Below are positions 55,809 through 63,938 of a stretch of 64,000 nt of DNA, one piece after another. Position numbers and translations under genes: made by a program. The stretch is taken from assembly GCF_900659635.1 (NCBI RefSeq), contig NZ_CAACVB010000004.1, forward strand, positions 1 to 64,000, read 5' to 3'. Each line of letters begins with the position of its first letter. Within the stretch, counting starts at the first letter, position 1. The notes beneath the pieces were generated by a model. It searched no databases, was not told the origin of the DNA, and saw only the letters and a list, made by a program, of their open reading frames with translations. The stretch is from Actinomadura roseirufa. GTDB taxonomy: Bacteria; Actinomycetota; Actinomycetes; Streptosporangiales; Streptosporangiaceae.

Positions 55809-56159
55809 ATGCGCACCGCGGCCCAGGACACCGGAGCTCACCCCGACGCGCACGTGCGGCTGGGGGCGCTGACGTCCAGGCTCCACGCCTACGGCCTGCA
55901 CACCGTCCTGCAACGCCGCCGCCTGACCGTCGTCAACCCGAACCGGCCCGGCTGCTGCGCCGCGTCCCCGCGTCCCGCCGACACGATCACCTGCCGTCCC
56001 CGCCCGGACGACGGCGGCCGCCTGTGGTTCTTCACGTCCTGGGGCACGCCGATCACCGAGGCCTGCCACATCATCGACGCGGCCCTGACCATAGCCTCCA
56101 CCCTGAACGGCAACGGCCACCCGGCCACGCACCGCGAGAGCACCTCACGCCCATCGTGA
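55809..56159 (+). CDS. Hypothetical protein of an actinomycete orphan family
   Basis: 116 aa from ATG 55809, with CGGGGGACGG upstream. The sequence RLHAYGLHTVLQRRRLTVVN, ITCRPRPDDGGRLWFFTSWG and TPITEACHIIDAALTIASTL suggests a small alpha/beta fold like those carried near XRE regulators in actinomycetes. Function unknown. Confidence 0.65.
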   Translation: MRTAAQDTGAHPDAHVRLGALTSRLHAYGLHTVLQRRRLTVVNPNRPGCCAASPRPADTITCRPRPDDGGRLWFFTSWGTPITEACHIIDAALTIASTLNGNGHPATHRESTSRPS

Positions 56160-56237
56160 CGGCGACGTCCGCCGGAGCGCTGAGGGGAAGACAACCGGGA
56201 GGGGCAGGCGCAGGTGGGAGCGCCTACCCCGCCACAC

Positions 56238-56726
56238 CTACCGGTAGTTGACGAACTGCAGCGCCACGTCCAGGTCCTTCCCCTTCAGCAGCGTGATGAC
56301 CTCCTGCAGGTCGTCCTTCTTCTTGGAGCTGACCCGCAACTCCTCACCCTGGATCTGAGCCTTGATCCCCTTCGGCCCCTCATCCCGGATGATCTTCCCG
56401 ATCTTCTTGGCGTCGTCCTGGGCGATGCCCTCCTTGAGACCCACGCTCAGCTTGTAGATCTTCCCGGACGGCCTCGGCTCCCCGGGATCGATCGCCTTCA
56501 GCGAGATCCCCCGCTTGACGAGCTTGTCCTTCAGCACGTCCAGCACGGCGTTGGCCCGCTCCTCGGAGTTCGCCTGGATGTCGATGGCCTCCCCGGACCA
56601 CTTGATCCCCGCGTCCACGTTCCGGAAATCGAACCGGTTCGCCACCTCCTTGGCGGCCTGGTTCAACGCGTTGTCGACCTCCTGGCGGTCGAGCTTCGAG
56701 ACGATGTCAAACGAAGAATCCGCCAT
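56238..56726 (-). CDS. YajQ family cyclic-di-GMP-binding-type protein
   Basis: 162 aa from ATG 56726. Highly conserved YajQ text: [58 protein letters not shown] and [19 protein letters not shown]. Two RNA-binding-like ferredoxin folds. Some homologues bind cyclic di-GMP and act with regulators; in actinobacteria the role is not established. Stands next to tRNA-Tyr. Confidence 0.93.
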   Translation of the reverse strand: MADSSFDIVSKLDRQEVDNALNQAAKEVANRFDFRNVDAGIKWSGEAIDIQANSEERANAVLDVLKDKLVKRGISLKAIDPGEPRPSGKIYKLSVGLKEGIAQDDAKKIGKIIRDEGPKGIKAQIQGEELRVSSKKKDDLQEVITLLKGKDLDVALQFVNYR

Positions 56727-56934
56727 CGCACACACTTCCCCTCAACAGCACTCTCGCGGTCCTGAGAGCGTAGCGAGGAAGACCCTCCCGCACACCAACC
56801 GCCCGCCCCGCCGCCCACCCGGCCCGAACGCGCCCAAGCCCCCGACCTCGGCGCTTCCCGTCCCCCGCGCCCGATGTCACGTCCCCTCCCGCCGTCCGCT
56901 ATTCTTGCCAGTGCCGTCGCGAGAGCGACGCCAC

Positions 56935-57016
56935 GGCGGGTTGCCCGAGTGGCCAATGGGAGCGGACTGTAAATCCGTCGGCTTAGCCTACGCAGGTTCG
57001 AACCCTGCACCCGCCA
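56935..57016 (+). tRNA. tRNA-Tyr (GUA)
   Basis: 82 nt. Acceptor arms GGCGGGT and ACCCGCC pair perfectly; the anticodon loop is CTGTAAA (GTA); a long class II variable arm (GTCGGCTTAGCCTACG region) and T-arm GCAGGTTCGAACCCTGC follow. The 3' CCA is not encoded (CCC follows the discriminator A). Its 3' half is the target for the integrase remnant next door. Confidence 0.97.
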
Positions 57017-57029
57017 CCCCAGCCGAAAC

Positions 57030-57062
57030 GGCCCCTGACCAGGCAAAAGCAGGTCAGGGGCC
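57030..57062 (+). terminator. tRNA-Tyr terminator hairpin
   Basis: GGCCCCTGACC-aggcaaaagca-GGTCAGGGGCC, an 11-bp stem 14 bp after the tRNA. It is copied, with decay, behind the other tRNA 3'-end copies at 59.5, 60.6 and 61.6 kb. Confidence 0.7.
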
Positions 57063-58000
57063 GCTCTCGTTCCGTCCGGCCGTCCCTGATCGTTAACGGC
57101 CTCATACGGCCGTCCGTATCGAATACGTGCCGAAGTTTCAGAGCTCTTTAGCCTGGTCGCATCGCTGATCCGCCGCTTGGCGTCCTCGTCTTGACCAGCC
57201 ACGCACTTGGCGTAGCCGCGAAGCAGTACGGCCACGCTGTGCCCGGCCCATTCGGCGACCTGAGCCGCAGGCACACCGGCGCCGAGCCAAGTCGAGACGG
57301 CCGCGTGCCGCAGGGCGTACGGAGTCTTGGCCAAGAGCGAGGCCGCCTCCCGCTCGCTCAGCGCCGTCTCTCGCGCCTTGTGTCAGGCACCGAGGTACGC
57401 CCGGTCGGTCATAATCCCGCCGCGCGGCCCGACGACAGCCGGCCTTCCGCCGGGATGTTGAATTCCTTGATGTGGTGGCGCAGCAGCGTGACGAGTTCCG
57501 GGTGGATCGGCACGGACCGGGTCTGACCGGGTGCCCGGTGCTTGAGCGGTTGCCGGTCCCGCGGCTTGCCGCTGTCCGTCCACCGGGAGCCGCTACGCGG
57601 TTCGGCGTGCGTCAGCCGCATCTCGCCCCATCCGTCATCCGGCAGGCTCACGAGCGCATCACGCCGCAGGTCCACCGCTTCCTCAGGACGGAGCGCGGCG
57701 TAGTACATGACGGCGAAGAACGCGACCATGCGCTCGCCGCGCTTTCCCTGGCTGCGGACCGCGTCGAGGAGGCGGCGGCCCTGGTCGGGATTGGCGACCA
57801 CCCGAAGGTCAAGGGTTTGCGCGATGCGTGGCCGGGGCCACTTGATCAGGGGCAGAGGATTGACCGACAGAAGACGCTGCTCGCATGCGTACTCCATGAC
57901 GTTGTTGAAGTCCGCTTGCCTGCTGCCGGCGACCGTCCCGCCGACGACTCAGTCGGTTGAGGACCTGCCACGCGAGCTACGGCCCCTACCGGTCCGGCGC
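57060..58000 (-). pseudogene. Tyrosine-recombinase integrase pseudogene
   Basis: Minus-strand pieces of one phage-type integrase: WQVLNRLS / VVGGTVAGSRQADFNNVMEY (core-binding domain end), YYAALRPEEAVDLRRDALVS (first catalytic Arg), TPYALRHAAVSTWLGAGVPA (H-x-x-R region; R-H present) and VAEWAGHSVAVLLRGYAKC (H and catalytic Tyr). At least three lesions: a frameshift near 57955, one near 57425, and TGA at 57383-57385 where a Trp is expected (…YLGA*HKARETAL). No N-terminal arm-binding domain is recognisable. The gene points towards tRNA-Tyr, its presumed attachment site. Confidence 0.8.
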
Positions 58001-58414
58001 GAAGCCGCTCATGCCCACCGTATTCCTCTCCAGCCGGCGGACGACCGGTGCCAGGTGCGCAGGTGGCTCGATCTCGCTCGGCTACGGGAGGTAGCCTCCA
58101 CCTGAGCACCCAGAAGCGACGCGACTTCGGTGTCTCCCTGGGCCTCATCGTTCTCACGTGGGATCGCAACACGCCGTCGATGCCTGGCCAGGAGATGGCA
58201 ACCGTGGTCTTCACTGCTCCAACAGGGATCGCGAGGTGAGGTCTAGGGCGAGCTGGAAGTCACCTGAGTGTGCTCGAACCAGGGGCTGCGCCGTGCCCTG
58301 GGACCCGCGGGTCGGGGCACTCATTCACGCGAAACGGTTTGTCGTGCATTGCCCGCTTCGCACGCGAACGAGCACCATGGGCCGGTACTGACGCAACCGT
58401 GTAACCTGTGGCCC

Positions 58415-58699
58415 GTGTCCAGTTCTGACGAGTTGATCCGGCTTTCACCAGACGAGGCTTTCGTACTGTACGACTTCGCTCACCGCTTGGTCCTCGATAT
58501 CGCCGGCGAGGAGAGTGAAGCGATCTTTGAGGATCGTGGTGAGTGGTCTGCGTTGTCGAGCGTGCTTGGCCAACTGGAGACACGTCTACCGCAGATCTTC
58601 ATGCCGGACTATCGCGAACGGCTCCATGCTGCACGGCTGCGCCTACGGCCTCTGGACGACGAATCCAGCGAGGAGTGCAACAAGACCGACGCCCGCTAA
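58415..58699 (+). CDS. Hypothetical small protein
   Basis: 94 aa from GTG 58415. Acidic and helical: LIRLSPDEAFVLYDFAHRLV, SALSSVLGQLETRLPQIFMP and YRERLHAARLRLRPL. Similar short proteins occur as orphans in actinomycetes; no function known. Lower GC than core genes, consistent with the mobile context. Confidence 0.6.
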   Translation: MSSSDELIRLSPDEAFVLYDFAHRLVLDIAGEESEAIFEDRGEWSALSSVLGQLETRLPQIFMPDYRERLHAARLRLRPLDDESSEECNKTDAR

Positions 58700-58896
58700 C
58701 AAGGGCGCTAACGGCGGGATCTGGACGGGGCTGGGCGAAGGCAAGACAAAGCCGCCGCGAAAGACTGGCCTGGCAGGGCAGCGGACGGGTCTGGGTGAGT
58801 GTGAATCCCGACGAGTGGAGTGCCGGATCGGTCTCGTCTGATAAAACGAACGCCGTTAGCGGCAGCAGTTGGACCCTCTCGTGTCCATGTGGACGG

Positions 58897-59337
58897 TCAC
58901 TTGTTAATCGGTCTGTAGTTAGCGGCCCGGCTGCTGGCTTCCGCGGCTCGTTCAAGTAGTGTCCGGTTCGCCTTGAGGGTCAGATCGAGGGTTTCGGTCG
59001 CGCGAGGTCCGTAGGACAGCTCAGCCTCGTGATTCGCGGCAATTTCCAGGATCACCTCATTCCCTTGAGTGAGTTCGGCGAGCAGAAGCTCGTTCAAATT
59101 CCGATTAGTGGTTTGGTTTTTCCCTGGGCTCCGGTATTGACTGAAGCGCCTGCGCAGGTTTTGTGCTTCTCCGATGTAGGCGTCATGACGGGAGGTGCGG
59201 GAGAGTAGCATGCGGTAGATGCCGGGTTCTGCGGGTGTACCTGGCGGGAAAAGCAATTTTCCGTTGTGGTCAACGGTGATATTTCCGATGTGGCACCAGG
59301 TCCAGCGGACCGTGACGCTCTCGACTTCAGTGTCCAC
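58897..59337 (-). CDS. GIY-YIG domain protein
   Basis: 146 aa from GTG 59337. Residues about 37-85 form a GIY-YIG nuclease fold: PGIYRMLLSRTSRHDAYIGE, AQNLRRRFSQYRSPGK. The catalytic Tyr (GIY and AYIG), Gly and Arg are in place; a Glu in ELLLAE or later (EVILEIAANHEAELS) may supply the metal ligand. No extra DNA-binding domain is evident. Homing or defence-type nuclease on the remnant of a mobile element. Lower GC than neighbours. Confidence 0.7.
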   Translation of the reverse strand: MDTEVESVTVRWTWCHIGNITVDHNGKLLFPPGTPAEPGIYRMLLSRTSRHDAYIGEAQNLRRRFSQYRSPGKNQTTNRNLNELLLAELTQGNEVILEIAANHEAELSYGPRATETLDLTLKANRTLLERAAEASSRAANYRPINK

Positions 59338-59479
59338 CGTAGAAGGGTCTCATGGGCTTCCTTGGCGGGGCCACAAGTTCGGTAGGGAGGGTCATATGTT
59401 CGCCCTCCCTCGGGGCTGTGCTGAATGCGGACTGAAGTTCAGCCGCGCGGCGTAGGTACCTTCAGGAAGGTTGGGCGGT

Positions 59480-59580
59480 GGGAGTGCAGATCCGCCGGCT
59501 TCACCTTGCAGGTTCGAACCCTGCACACGCTACGACGGTCGAGAGATCCTCTGACCGGCACGAACGGTCAGATGCCGTTC
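59480..59580 (+). repeat. tRNA-Tyr 3'-end copy 1 (att-like) with decayed terminator
   Basis: TGGGAG, ATCCGCCGGCTT, then TTGCAGGTTCGAACCCTGCA match the 3' half of tRNA-Tyr; the following CTCTGACCGG…CGGTCAGA is a decayed form of the tRNA terminator stem. About 2.5 kb from the intact tRNA. Interpretable as an attachment-site copy left by an integrative element. Confidence 0.75.
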
Positions 59581-59636
59581 GCTTTCCAGATCCTCCACAT
59601 GCGAGTCGGAGCCCTCCCAGCGCAGTCGTGATCAGG

Positions 59637-59663
59637 CGTCGAGCACATGGTCGATCCGCCGGG
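59637..59663 (+). repeat. Module repeat a, copy 1
   Basis: CGTCGAGCACATGGTCGATC plus CGCCGGG; 25 of 27 bases match 61815-61841. It follows att-like copy 1 as its partner follows att-like copy 3. Confidence 0.6.
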
Positions 59664-59815
59664 TCAAGGGCGTCGGCTACGTGGTCGCCGACGGTCACCC
59701 GCCCCGGCGCGCCGGGAGTGCGACCTGTTCCGTCCGGTCCCGCCGTGCCGCCCGCCCGTTCGCCCCATCGCTTGTCTCTCACCGAGCGTCAGTACTTATC
59801 CGTACTGTGCACCGC

Positions 59816-60181
59816 ATGGGCTACGACCTGCACATCACGCGGAAAGACGACTGGTCAGAGGAATCCGGACCCGAGATCAGCGCCGACGAGTGGGCCGATG
59901 CGGTTGCGGCTGATCCTGACTTGGTCATGTGCCAAACAGCGCAGGCCGTCGCAGACGGTCAGGAGTTGATGTACGAGCACAGATGGTTGGCTCAGATGGT
60001 GACTCACCCCCGAAGGAGTGAGAAGGGCGCTTGGCTTGACTGGTCGAACGGCCGTATCGACGTGAAAGACCCCGATGACCTCCTGGTGAAGAAGATGCGG
60101 CAGATAGCCTGGAGACTGGACGCTCTTGTCCAGGGTGATGACGGCGAGTACTACGACGAGTTCCCCAGCAGCCGGTCCTAA
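59816..60181 (+). CDS. Small cytosolic orphan, possible immunity-type protein
   Basis: 121 aa from ATG 59816. The start MGYDLHITRKDDWSEESGPE, then ISADEWADAVAADPDLVM resembles a family of small actinomycete proteins ('MGYDLHITR…W…IS..EW…DP') whose members sit beside toxins or on mobile DNA. The middle has GAWLDWSNGRIDVKDPDDLL. No toxin gene is adjacent, so an immunity function is a guess. Cargo of the tRNA-Tyr region. Confidence 0.65.
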   Translation: MGYDLHITRKDDWSEESGPEISADEWADAVAADPDLVMCQTAQAVADGQELMYEHRWLAQMVTHPRRSEKGAWLDWSNGRIDVKDPDDLLVKKMRQIAWRLDALVQGDDGEYYDEFPSSRS

Positions 60182-60185
60182 TTGC

Positions 60186-60215
60186 TGAGCGTGCGTGACT
60201 GGGGAACCCGTGGTT
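60186..60215 (+). repeat. Module repeat b, copy 1
   Basis: TGAGCGTGCGTGACTGGGGA followed by ACCCGTGGTT; nearly identical to 61896-61926, where it again lies downstream of repeat a. The rest of 60182-60430 shows no gene. Confidence 0.6.
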
Positions 60216-60430
60216 GCCTCGACCCCTTCTGGAGCCGAGGCCAGCGCGGGAGTCTGACCTGAGAAAGAGCGAGTGATCGGCCTCTGTTGGGATGCCGTAG
60301 CCGTGTCTGCCCTCAGAGCGACCTTGAACGTTTCAGTGACAGGCCGGAGTCGTGCATGGCCGGAGGCTTGCTGTAATCAGGCTCCAAGTACCGCCGCGCG
60401 TGTGTCATCCAGCCAGCGGCTTTACCATGG

Positions 60431-60523
60431 GTCCTCATCGCCCCTACGAGGGCTCGTAACGGTCGTCTCCAGCACTTGCGGGGCGTAGTCGCCAAGTCCT
60501 CATCGCCCCGGGGAATCGCAAAT
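60431..60523 (+). CRISPR. Probable two-repeat CRISPR fossil
   Basis: GTCCTCATCGCCCC occurs at 60431-60444 and 60496-60509. The first full 30-nt unit continues TACGAGGGCTCGTAAC (60445-60460); the second is degenerate (GGGGAATCGCAAAT). The 35-nt gap between units suits a single spacer, and the repeat pattern resembles actinomycete CRISPR repeats I recall of the form GTCCTCATCGCCCCTACGAG. No cas gene is in the window. Confidence 0.4.
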
Positions 60524-60549
60524 TTGGGCCCGAGGAGCCGGAAGCCGCT

Positions 60550-60660
60550 TGAGCAGGTTCGAACCCTGCGCCCGTCACACCAGCCGAAACGGCCCATGAC
60601 CAGGAACGACCTGGCCAGGGGCCGTTCTTGTTCCGTCCGGACGTCTCTGACCGTTCAAGG
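60550..60660 (+). repeat. tRNA-Tyr 3'-end copy 2 plus terminator
   Basis: GCAGGTTCGAACCCTGC then GCCCGTCACACCAGCCGAAA and ACGGCCCATGACCAGG match tRNA-Tyr 3' end and about 90 bases beyond it, including the terminator stem and GGCCGTTCTTGTTCCGTCCG. Roughly 80% alike over 110 bases by eye. The longest of the three extra copies. Confidence 0.8.
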
Positions 60661-60807
60661 CGTCTTACGACTGGCCGGTGCCGACTGGGGCGGTGATCTG
60701 GTCGACGAGGGCGTACCAGGGTTATGGAGTCGGTCGACGTGGCTCTCTGAGCTGCACTCGATCTCTGAAGGGCCTCGGTGGCGGCCATGGCCAGTACGCC
60801 AGCGCGC

Positions 60808-61425
60808 TTATTTGGGCAGGGGTGGAAGGGAGCCCAGTGGGATGCACTGCTTCTTGGGACCGGCGACATCGCTCGTGCACATCGTGATCTGTTTGAGTTC
60901 GATCTTCTGGGGGATCAGTGTGATGACCGTCGCCAGATGGCCGACCCCGGGCGCCAACTGCTGGGCGCTATCGGCCGCCTCCGCCTCAGCCTCCGAGTTG
61001 TCGGCTTCCGAAGTCGGTACGTAGTTCCTCGGGCGCTCCAATGGAGTCGAGAAACACCCCTTGGCAGTGCACCCTGGCCACTGAAGAATCAGAGGCAGGT
61101 TGGGGGCGGGCAGGGGGCGGTCCTGCAGCTTCCCTTTGACCTCGACCACGATAGCGGCGTAGAGCTGGCCGGCCGGGGCGGGCTCCCCTTCCTTGACGGG
61201 AATCGTGCCGCCCATGATCCCTTGGATCGTGTAGGGGTAGTCGCCGTCGATCGAGAGAAGCGGGCCGGAGGCCGCTGGGATCCTTCCGGTCTGCGCAGGG
61301 CTGGCCTTGGGCGATGCCTGCGTTGCGGCTGTCTCGGGCTTCGCTTGCTGCTTGCCCGAGCTGCCGCAACCGGCAGCCAGGAACAGGCTCGCTAGAACTA
61401 TGGCGAGCGTGCGGTGAGGGTGCAC
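60808..61425 (-). CDS. Secreted lipoprotein
   Basis: 205 aa from GTG 61425, ribosome site AGGAGG. Signal peptide TLAIVLASLFLAAGC with lipobox L-A-A-G-C, then a Lys/Ala/Gln/Pro linker. The mature part has GDYPYTIQGIMGGTIPVKEG and QLYAAIVVEVKGKLQDRPLP, with two paired Cys regions (GCTAKGCF, MCTSDVAGPKKQC). Anchored at the outer face of the membrane. Function unknown; lies between att-like copies 2 and 3 and is therefore probably cargo. Confidence 0.8.
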   Translation of the reverse strand: MHPHRTLAIVLASLFLAAGCGSSGKQQAKPETAATQASPKASPAQTGRIPAASGPLLSIDGDYPYTIQGIMGGTIPVKEGEPAPAGQLYAAIVVEVKGKLQDRPLPAPNLPLILQWPGCTAKGCFSTPLERPRNYVPTSEADNSEAEAEAADSAQQLAPGVGHLATVITLIPQKIELKQITMCTSDVAGPKKQCIPLGSLPPLPK

Positions 61426-61559
61426 TGACCTAGCCTCCTGAGCTCGGGCACATGGCGCAGGGACATGATCTTAGAAGTCCGAGGCCGTGTCGAATGCGGG
61501 TTGAGATACCGAGAGCGGTCGGTAAAGCTGCAGGTCACTGCGGTTTGGTCGAAGGTCGT

Positions 61560-61660
61560 AAGCTCCGTCGTCGTGGCCTACGCAGATTCGAACCCGCACC
61601 CGCCACAGCGACTGAAATAGCCTCTGAACAGCGTAGACGGTCGGAGGCCGTTCGCGTTTT
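61560..61660 (+). repeat. tRNA-Tyr 3'-end copy 3 with decayed terminator
   Basis: CCGTCG, then GCCTACGCAGATTCGAACCC and GCACCCGCCAC match the tRNA 3' half with a few changes; GCCTCTGAACAG…CGGTCGGAGGC is the decayed terminator stem. Confidence 0.75.
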
Positions 61661-61814
61661 CAGTGACCTCCCACGTGCAACCGGACGCCACCCGCCCTAC
61701 CGGTTCCGGAATATACGTGGAATGAGTCCGATGGCGGTCTTGCCAGGCCGGGGTCCCCGATGGGCGAAGGGCTCCGGCGCGAACCGGAGCACTTACAGCG
61801 CTGTCGTGGACAGT

Positions 61815-61841
61815 CGTCGAGCAAATTGTCGATCCGCCGGG
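61815..61841 (+). repeat. Module repeat a, copy 2
   Basis: CGTCGAGCAAATTGTCGATC plus CGCCGGG, matching 59637-59663. Confidence 0.6.
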
Positions 61842-61895
61842 CGCCCGTTCATGGTGCCCGAGGATGCAGTCGTCACGGTCGGTTCGGGGATCGGT

Positions 61896-61926
61896 TGAGC
61901 GTGCGCTACTGGGGAACCCCGTGGTT
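61896..61926 (+). repeat. Module repeat b, copy 2
   Basis: TGAGCGTGCGCTACTGGGGA followed by ACCCCGTGGTT, matching 60186-60215. Unlike the first module, no gene lies between repeats a and b here. No gene can be supported in 61661-62156. Confidence 0.6.
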
Positions 61927-62156
61927 CCCCAGACCCCTCCTAGCCCCGAAGGGCACTCCCGCGCGAATCCATCTGTCACGGGTTGCGCGCCGTTCGCGCG
62001 GGAGCACCCTCCGGATGGGTCCGTTCGGTTGTGCTCGCCGTCAGACCGGCTCGACTCAGCGAAGGCCAATGAGTCCAGAGGCCGGCGACCGGAGGAGTCG
62101 GGAAGCCCAGGCAGGGTGGTTATGAGGAGTGCGCTCCGGGCGCGACAATTACCTGC

Positions 62157-62447
62157 GTGTTCGTCAACGTGAATCGGCCGCCGCGAGGCGAGCCTTACGC
62201 ATGTCCGTGTTGCGGGCACCTGACGCTTGAGCGACGTGGCTACTTCGAGATCTGCCCCGTGTGCTTCTGGGAAGACGACGGACAGGACGACCATGACGCC
62301 GACGAGAGCCGTGGTGGCGCCAACCGTGGGCTCAGCCTCACCGAGGCCAGGCGAAACTATGCCGCCTACGGAGCGTACGACCGCCGAGTGCTCCGGTACG
62401 TCCGCGCTCCCCGCTCGCATGAGTGCGCGCCGCACAGCCAGGCGTAG
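62157..62447 (+). CDS. CPCC family cysteine-rich protein
   Basis: 96 aa from GTG 62157. Starts with the diagnostic YACPCCGHLTLERRGYFEIC, then PVCFWEDDGQDDHDADESRG and GANRGLSLTEARRNYAAYGA. Four Cys form a zinc site. The family (Cys_rich_CPCC) is widespread near toxin and immunity loci; biochemical role unknown. Confidence 0.88.
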   Translation: MFVNVNRPPRGEPYACPCCGHLTLERRGYFEICPVCFWEDDGQDDHDADESRGGANRGLSLTEARRNYAAYGAYDRRVLRYVRAPRSHECAPHSQA

Positions 62448-62918
62448 AGGATCCACTCGGTCCTCTCCGACGCGGCCCACCGCACAGTTCGTCGTGCTCA
62501 GCGCACGAGGCGGCGTTTTGGCCGGCGGACGAGGTGCAGGTGACGGCGGCCGTGATCCGCGTGCTGACCGAGGTGTATGTTCTGGAGCGCCGTCAGGGGC
62601 TCGGAACCGTAGGGGGCATCCTGGCAGGCCACCCGTGACCTCGGCGCGCATCCGTAGCGACCCGTTGCCGTGGCCGCATGGTGTGAGGCCGGATACCGAC
62701 GCGCGGACGTTTCCGCGGCCGTTCGAACCATTGACCGCGTAGCCGGTCCGGTGAAAGACCGGCAAAGTGCCGGGGAGGGTTCCCTGGCGGTTCAGCGGCG
62801 CAGTCGCGGCGACTCCCGGCCGACCTGACCGGAATCGGGAGTACTGCCTTTAGAAGCTGCGCGGTTTCGGGGCCTCGTCGTGGATATCGCCACTGTGGGC
62901 CTCGGGGGACTTGGCGGG
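62448..62918. other. Intergenic, no firm gene
   Basis: 470 bp. A short plus-strand frame (to 62638) has VTAAVIRVLTEVYVLERRQG and may be the end of a decayed gene; there is no good start. A small hairpin lies at 62752-62774 (ACCGGCAAAGTGCCGGGG). Confidence 0.35.
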
Positions 62919-63899
62919 TCAGGGCTTGGGGTGGGGTTTGTAGGTGGTGGCGATCCTGGTGGCGCGGGCGTGGAGGGTGGTGCGCAGCCACTGGGGGGCC
63001 AGGGCCTCGGCGCTTGTGGCGAGTTGCCAGAGTGCCCATTCGGCGTGTCTCGGGTCTTGGAAGGTCACCGTCAGCCTTAGCCGTCCGTCCGCGTCGGTCT
63101 CCTCGGCGAGGACGGCCAGTGCGGTGCCCACCAGGTCTTCCCGGCGCTCTGGACGCATCCGGACCAGTACCGTGACCTGGTCGCCGCCGGTCCGGAAGCG
63201 CGTGCTGTGTTCCTGCCAGGCCCGGTCCAGGTCGACCTGGTCCGGTCGTTGTGCGGGTTCGGTGAGTTCCTCGGCGGCCAGGATTCGGGACAGCCGGTAG
63301 GTGCGGTCCGCGCCGGACCTCGTGGCCAGCAGATAGCCCTGGTCCCGTACGGTGACCAGGCCGATCGGGTCCACCGTGCGCCACTTCGGGCTCTGGTCCT
63401 TGGCCGCGTAGTAGATGCGCAGCCTGTGTCCGGCGAATACCGCATTTCGAACCTCGGCCACTACTGCGTCCGGTATCTCCTGGGCGGCCAGCCGGCGCGA
63501 GAGCAGGTCGGTCTCCGGGTCGATGAGCAGTCGCTGGGCCGCGTCCGCCGCGGTGTCCCGGTAGCTCTCGGGCAGTGCGTCGACCACCTTGAGCATCGCC
63601 GAGGCGAGGGCCGAGCCGAAGCCGAACGCCTGGGCGCCGCGTCGCGATCCGGCGACCAGCAGGGCGAGCGCCTCGTCGTGGTTCAGCCCGGTGAGCTCGG
63701 TCCGGAAGCCGGGCAGCAACGCGAAACCGCCGTGGCGGCCGCGTTCGGCGTACACCGGGACGCCGGCCGCGGACAGCGCCTCGATGTCGCGCAGGACGGT
63801 GCGAGTGGACACCTCCAGCTCGCCGGCCAGCGCGGTCGCGGACATCCGGCCGTGCTGCCGCAGCAGCAGCACCAGCGAGACCAACCGGTCGGCGCGCAC
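62919..63899 (-). CDS. YafY-type WYL-domain transcriptional regulator
   Basis: 326 aa from GTG 63899. N-terminal HTH_11 (MSATALAGELEVSTRTVLRD, then IEALSAAGVPVYAERGRHGG), middle WYL domain (LRIYYAAKDQSPKWRTVDPI, GLVTVRDQGYLLATRSGADR) and a WCX C-terminal part. Family members bind a nucleic-acid or nucleotide-type ligand and repress neighbouring genes. The gene lies at the edge of the mobile region, with a palindrome directly upstream of its start. Confidence 0.92.
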   Translation of the reverse strand: MRADRLVSLVLLLRQHGRMSATALAGELEVSTRTVLRDIEALSAAGVPVYAERGRHGGFALLPGFRTELTGLNHDEALALLVAGSRRGAQAFGFGSALASAMLKVVDALPESYRDTAADAAQRLLIDPETDLLSRRLAAQEIPDAVVAEVRNAVFAGHRLRIYYAAKDQSPKWRTVDPIGLVTVRDQGYLLATRSGADRTYRLSRILAAEELTEPAQRPDQVDLDRAWQEHSTRFRTGGDQVTVLVRMRPERREDLVGTALAVLAEETDADGRLRLTVTFQDPRHAEWALWQLATSAEALAPQWLRTTLHARATRIATTYKPHPKP

Positions 63900-63919
63900 C
63901 CGGGAACTCTACCGAAATA

Positions 63920-63938
63920 CACGACACAGGATGTCGTG
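63920..63938. promoter_or_regulatory. Palindrome CACGACA-cagga-TGTCGTG before the WYL regulator
   Basis: Perfect 7-bp arms, 21 bp upstream of the regulator's GTG. WYL/YafY proteins commonly auto-regulate through such GACA/TGTC dyads. Confidence 0.6.

Noticed and set aside
56663-57334. Integrase C-terminal frame reading through tRNA-Tyr antisense.
   Set aside because: The part after about 57060 is translation of antisense tRNA and gap; not native protein.
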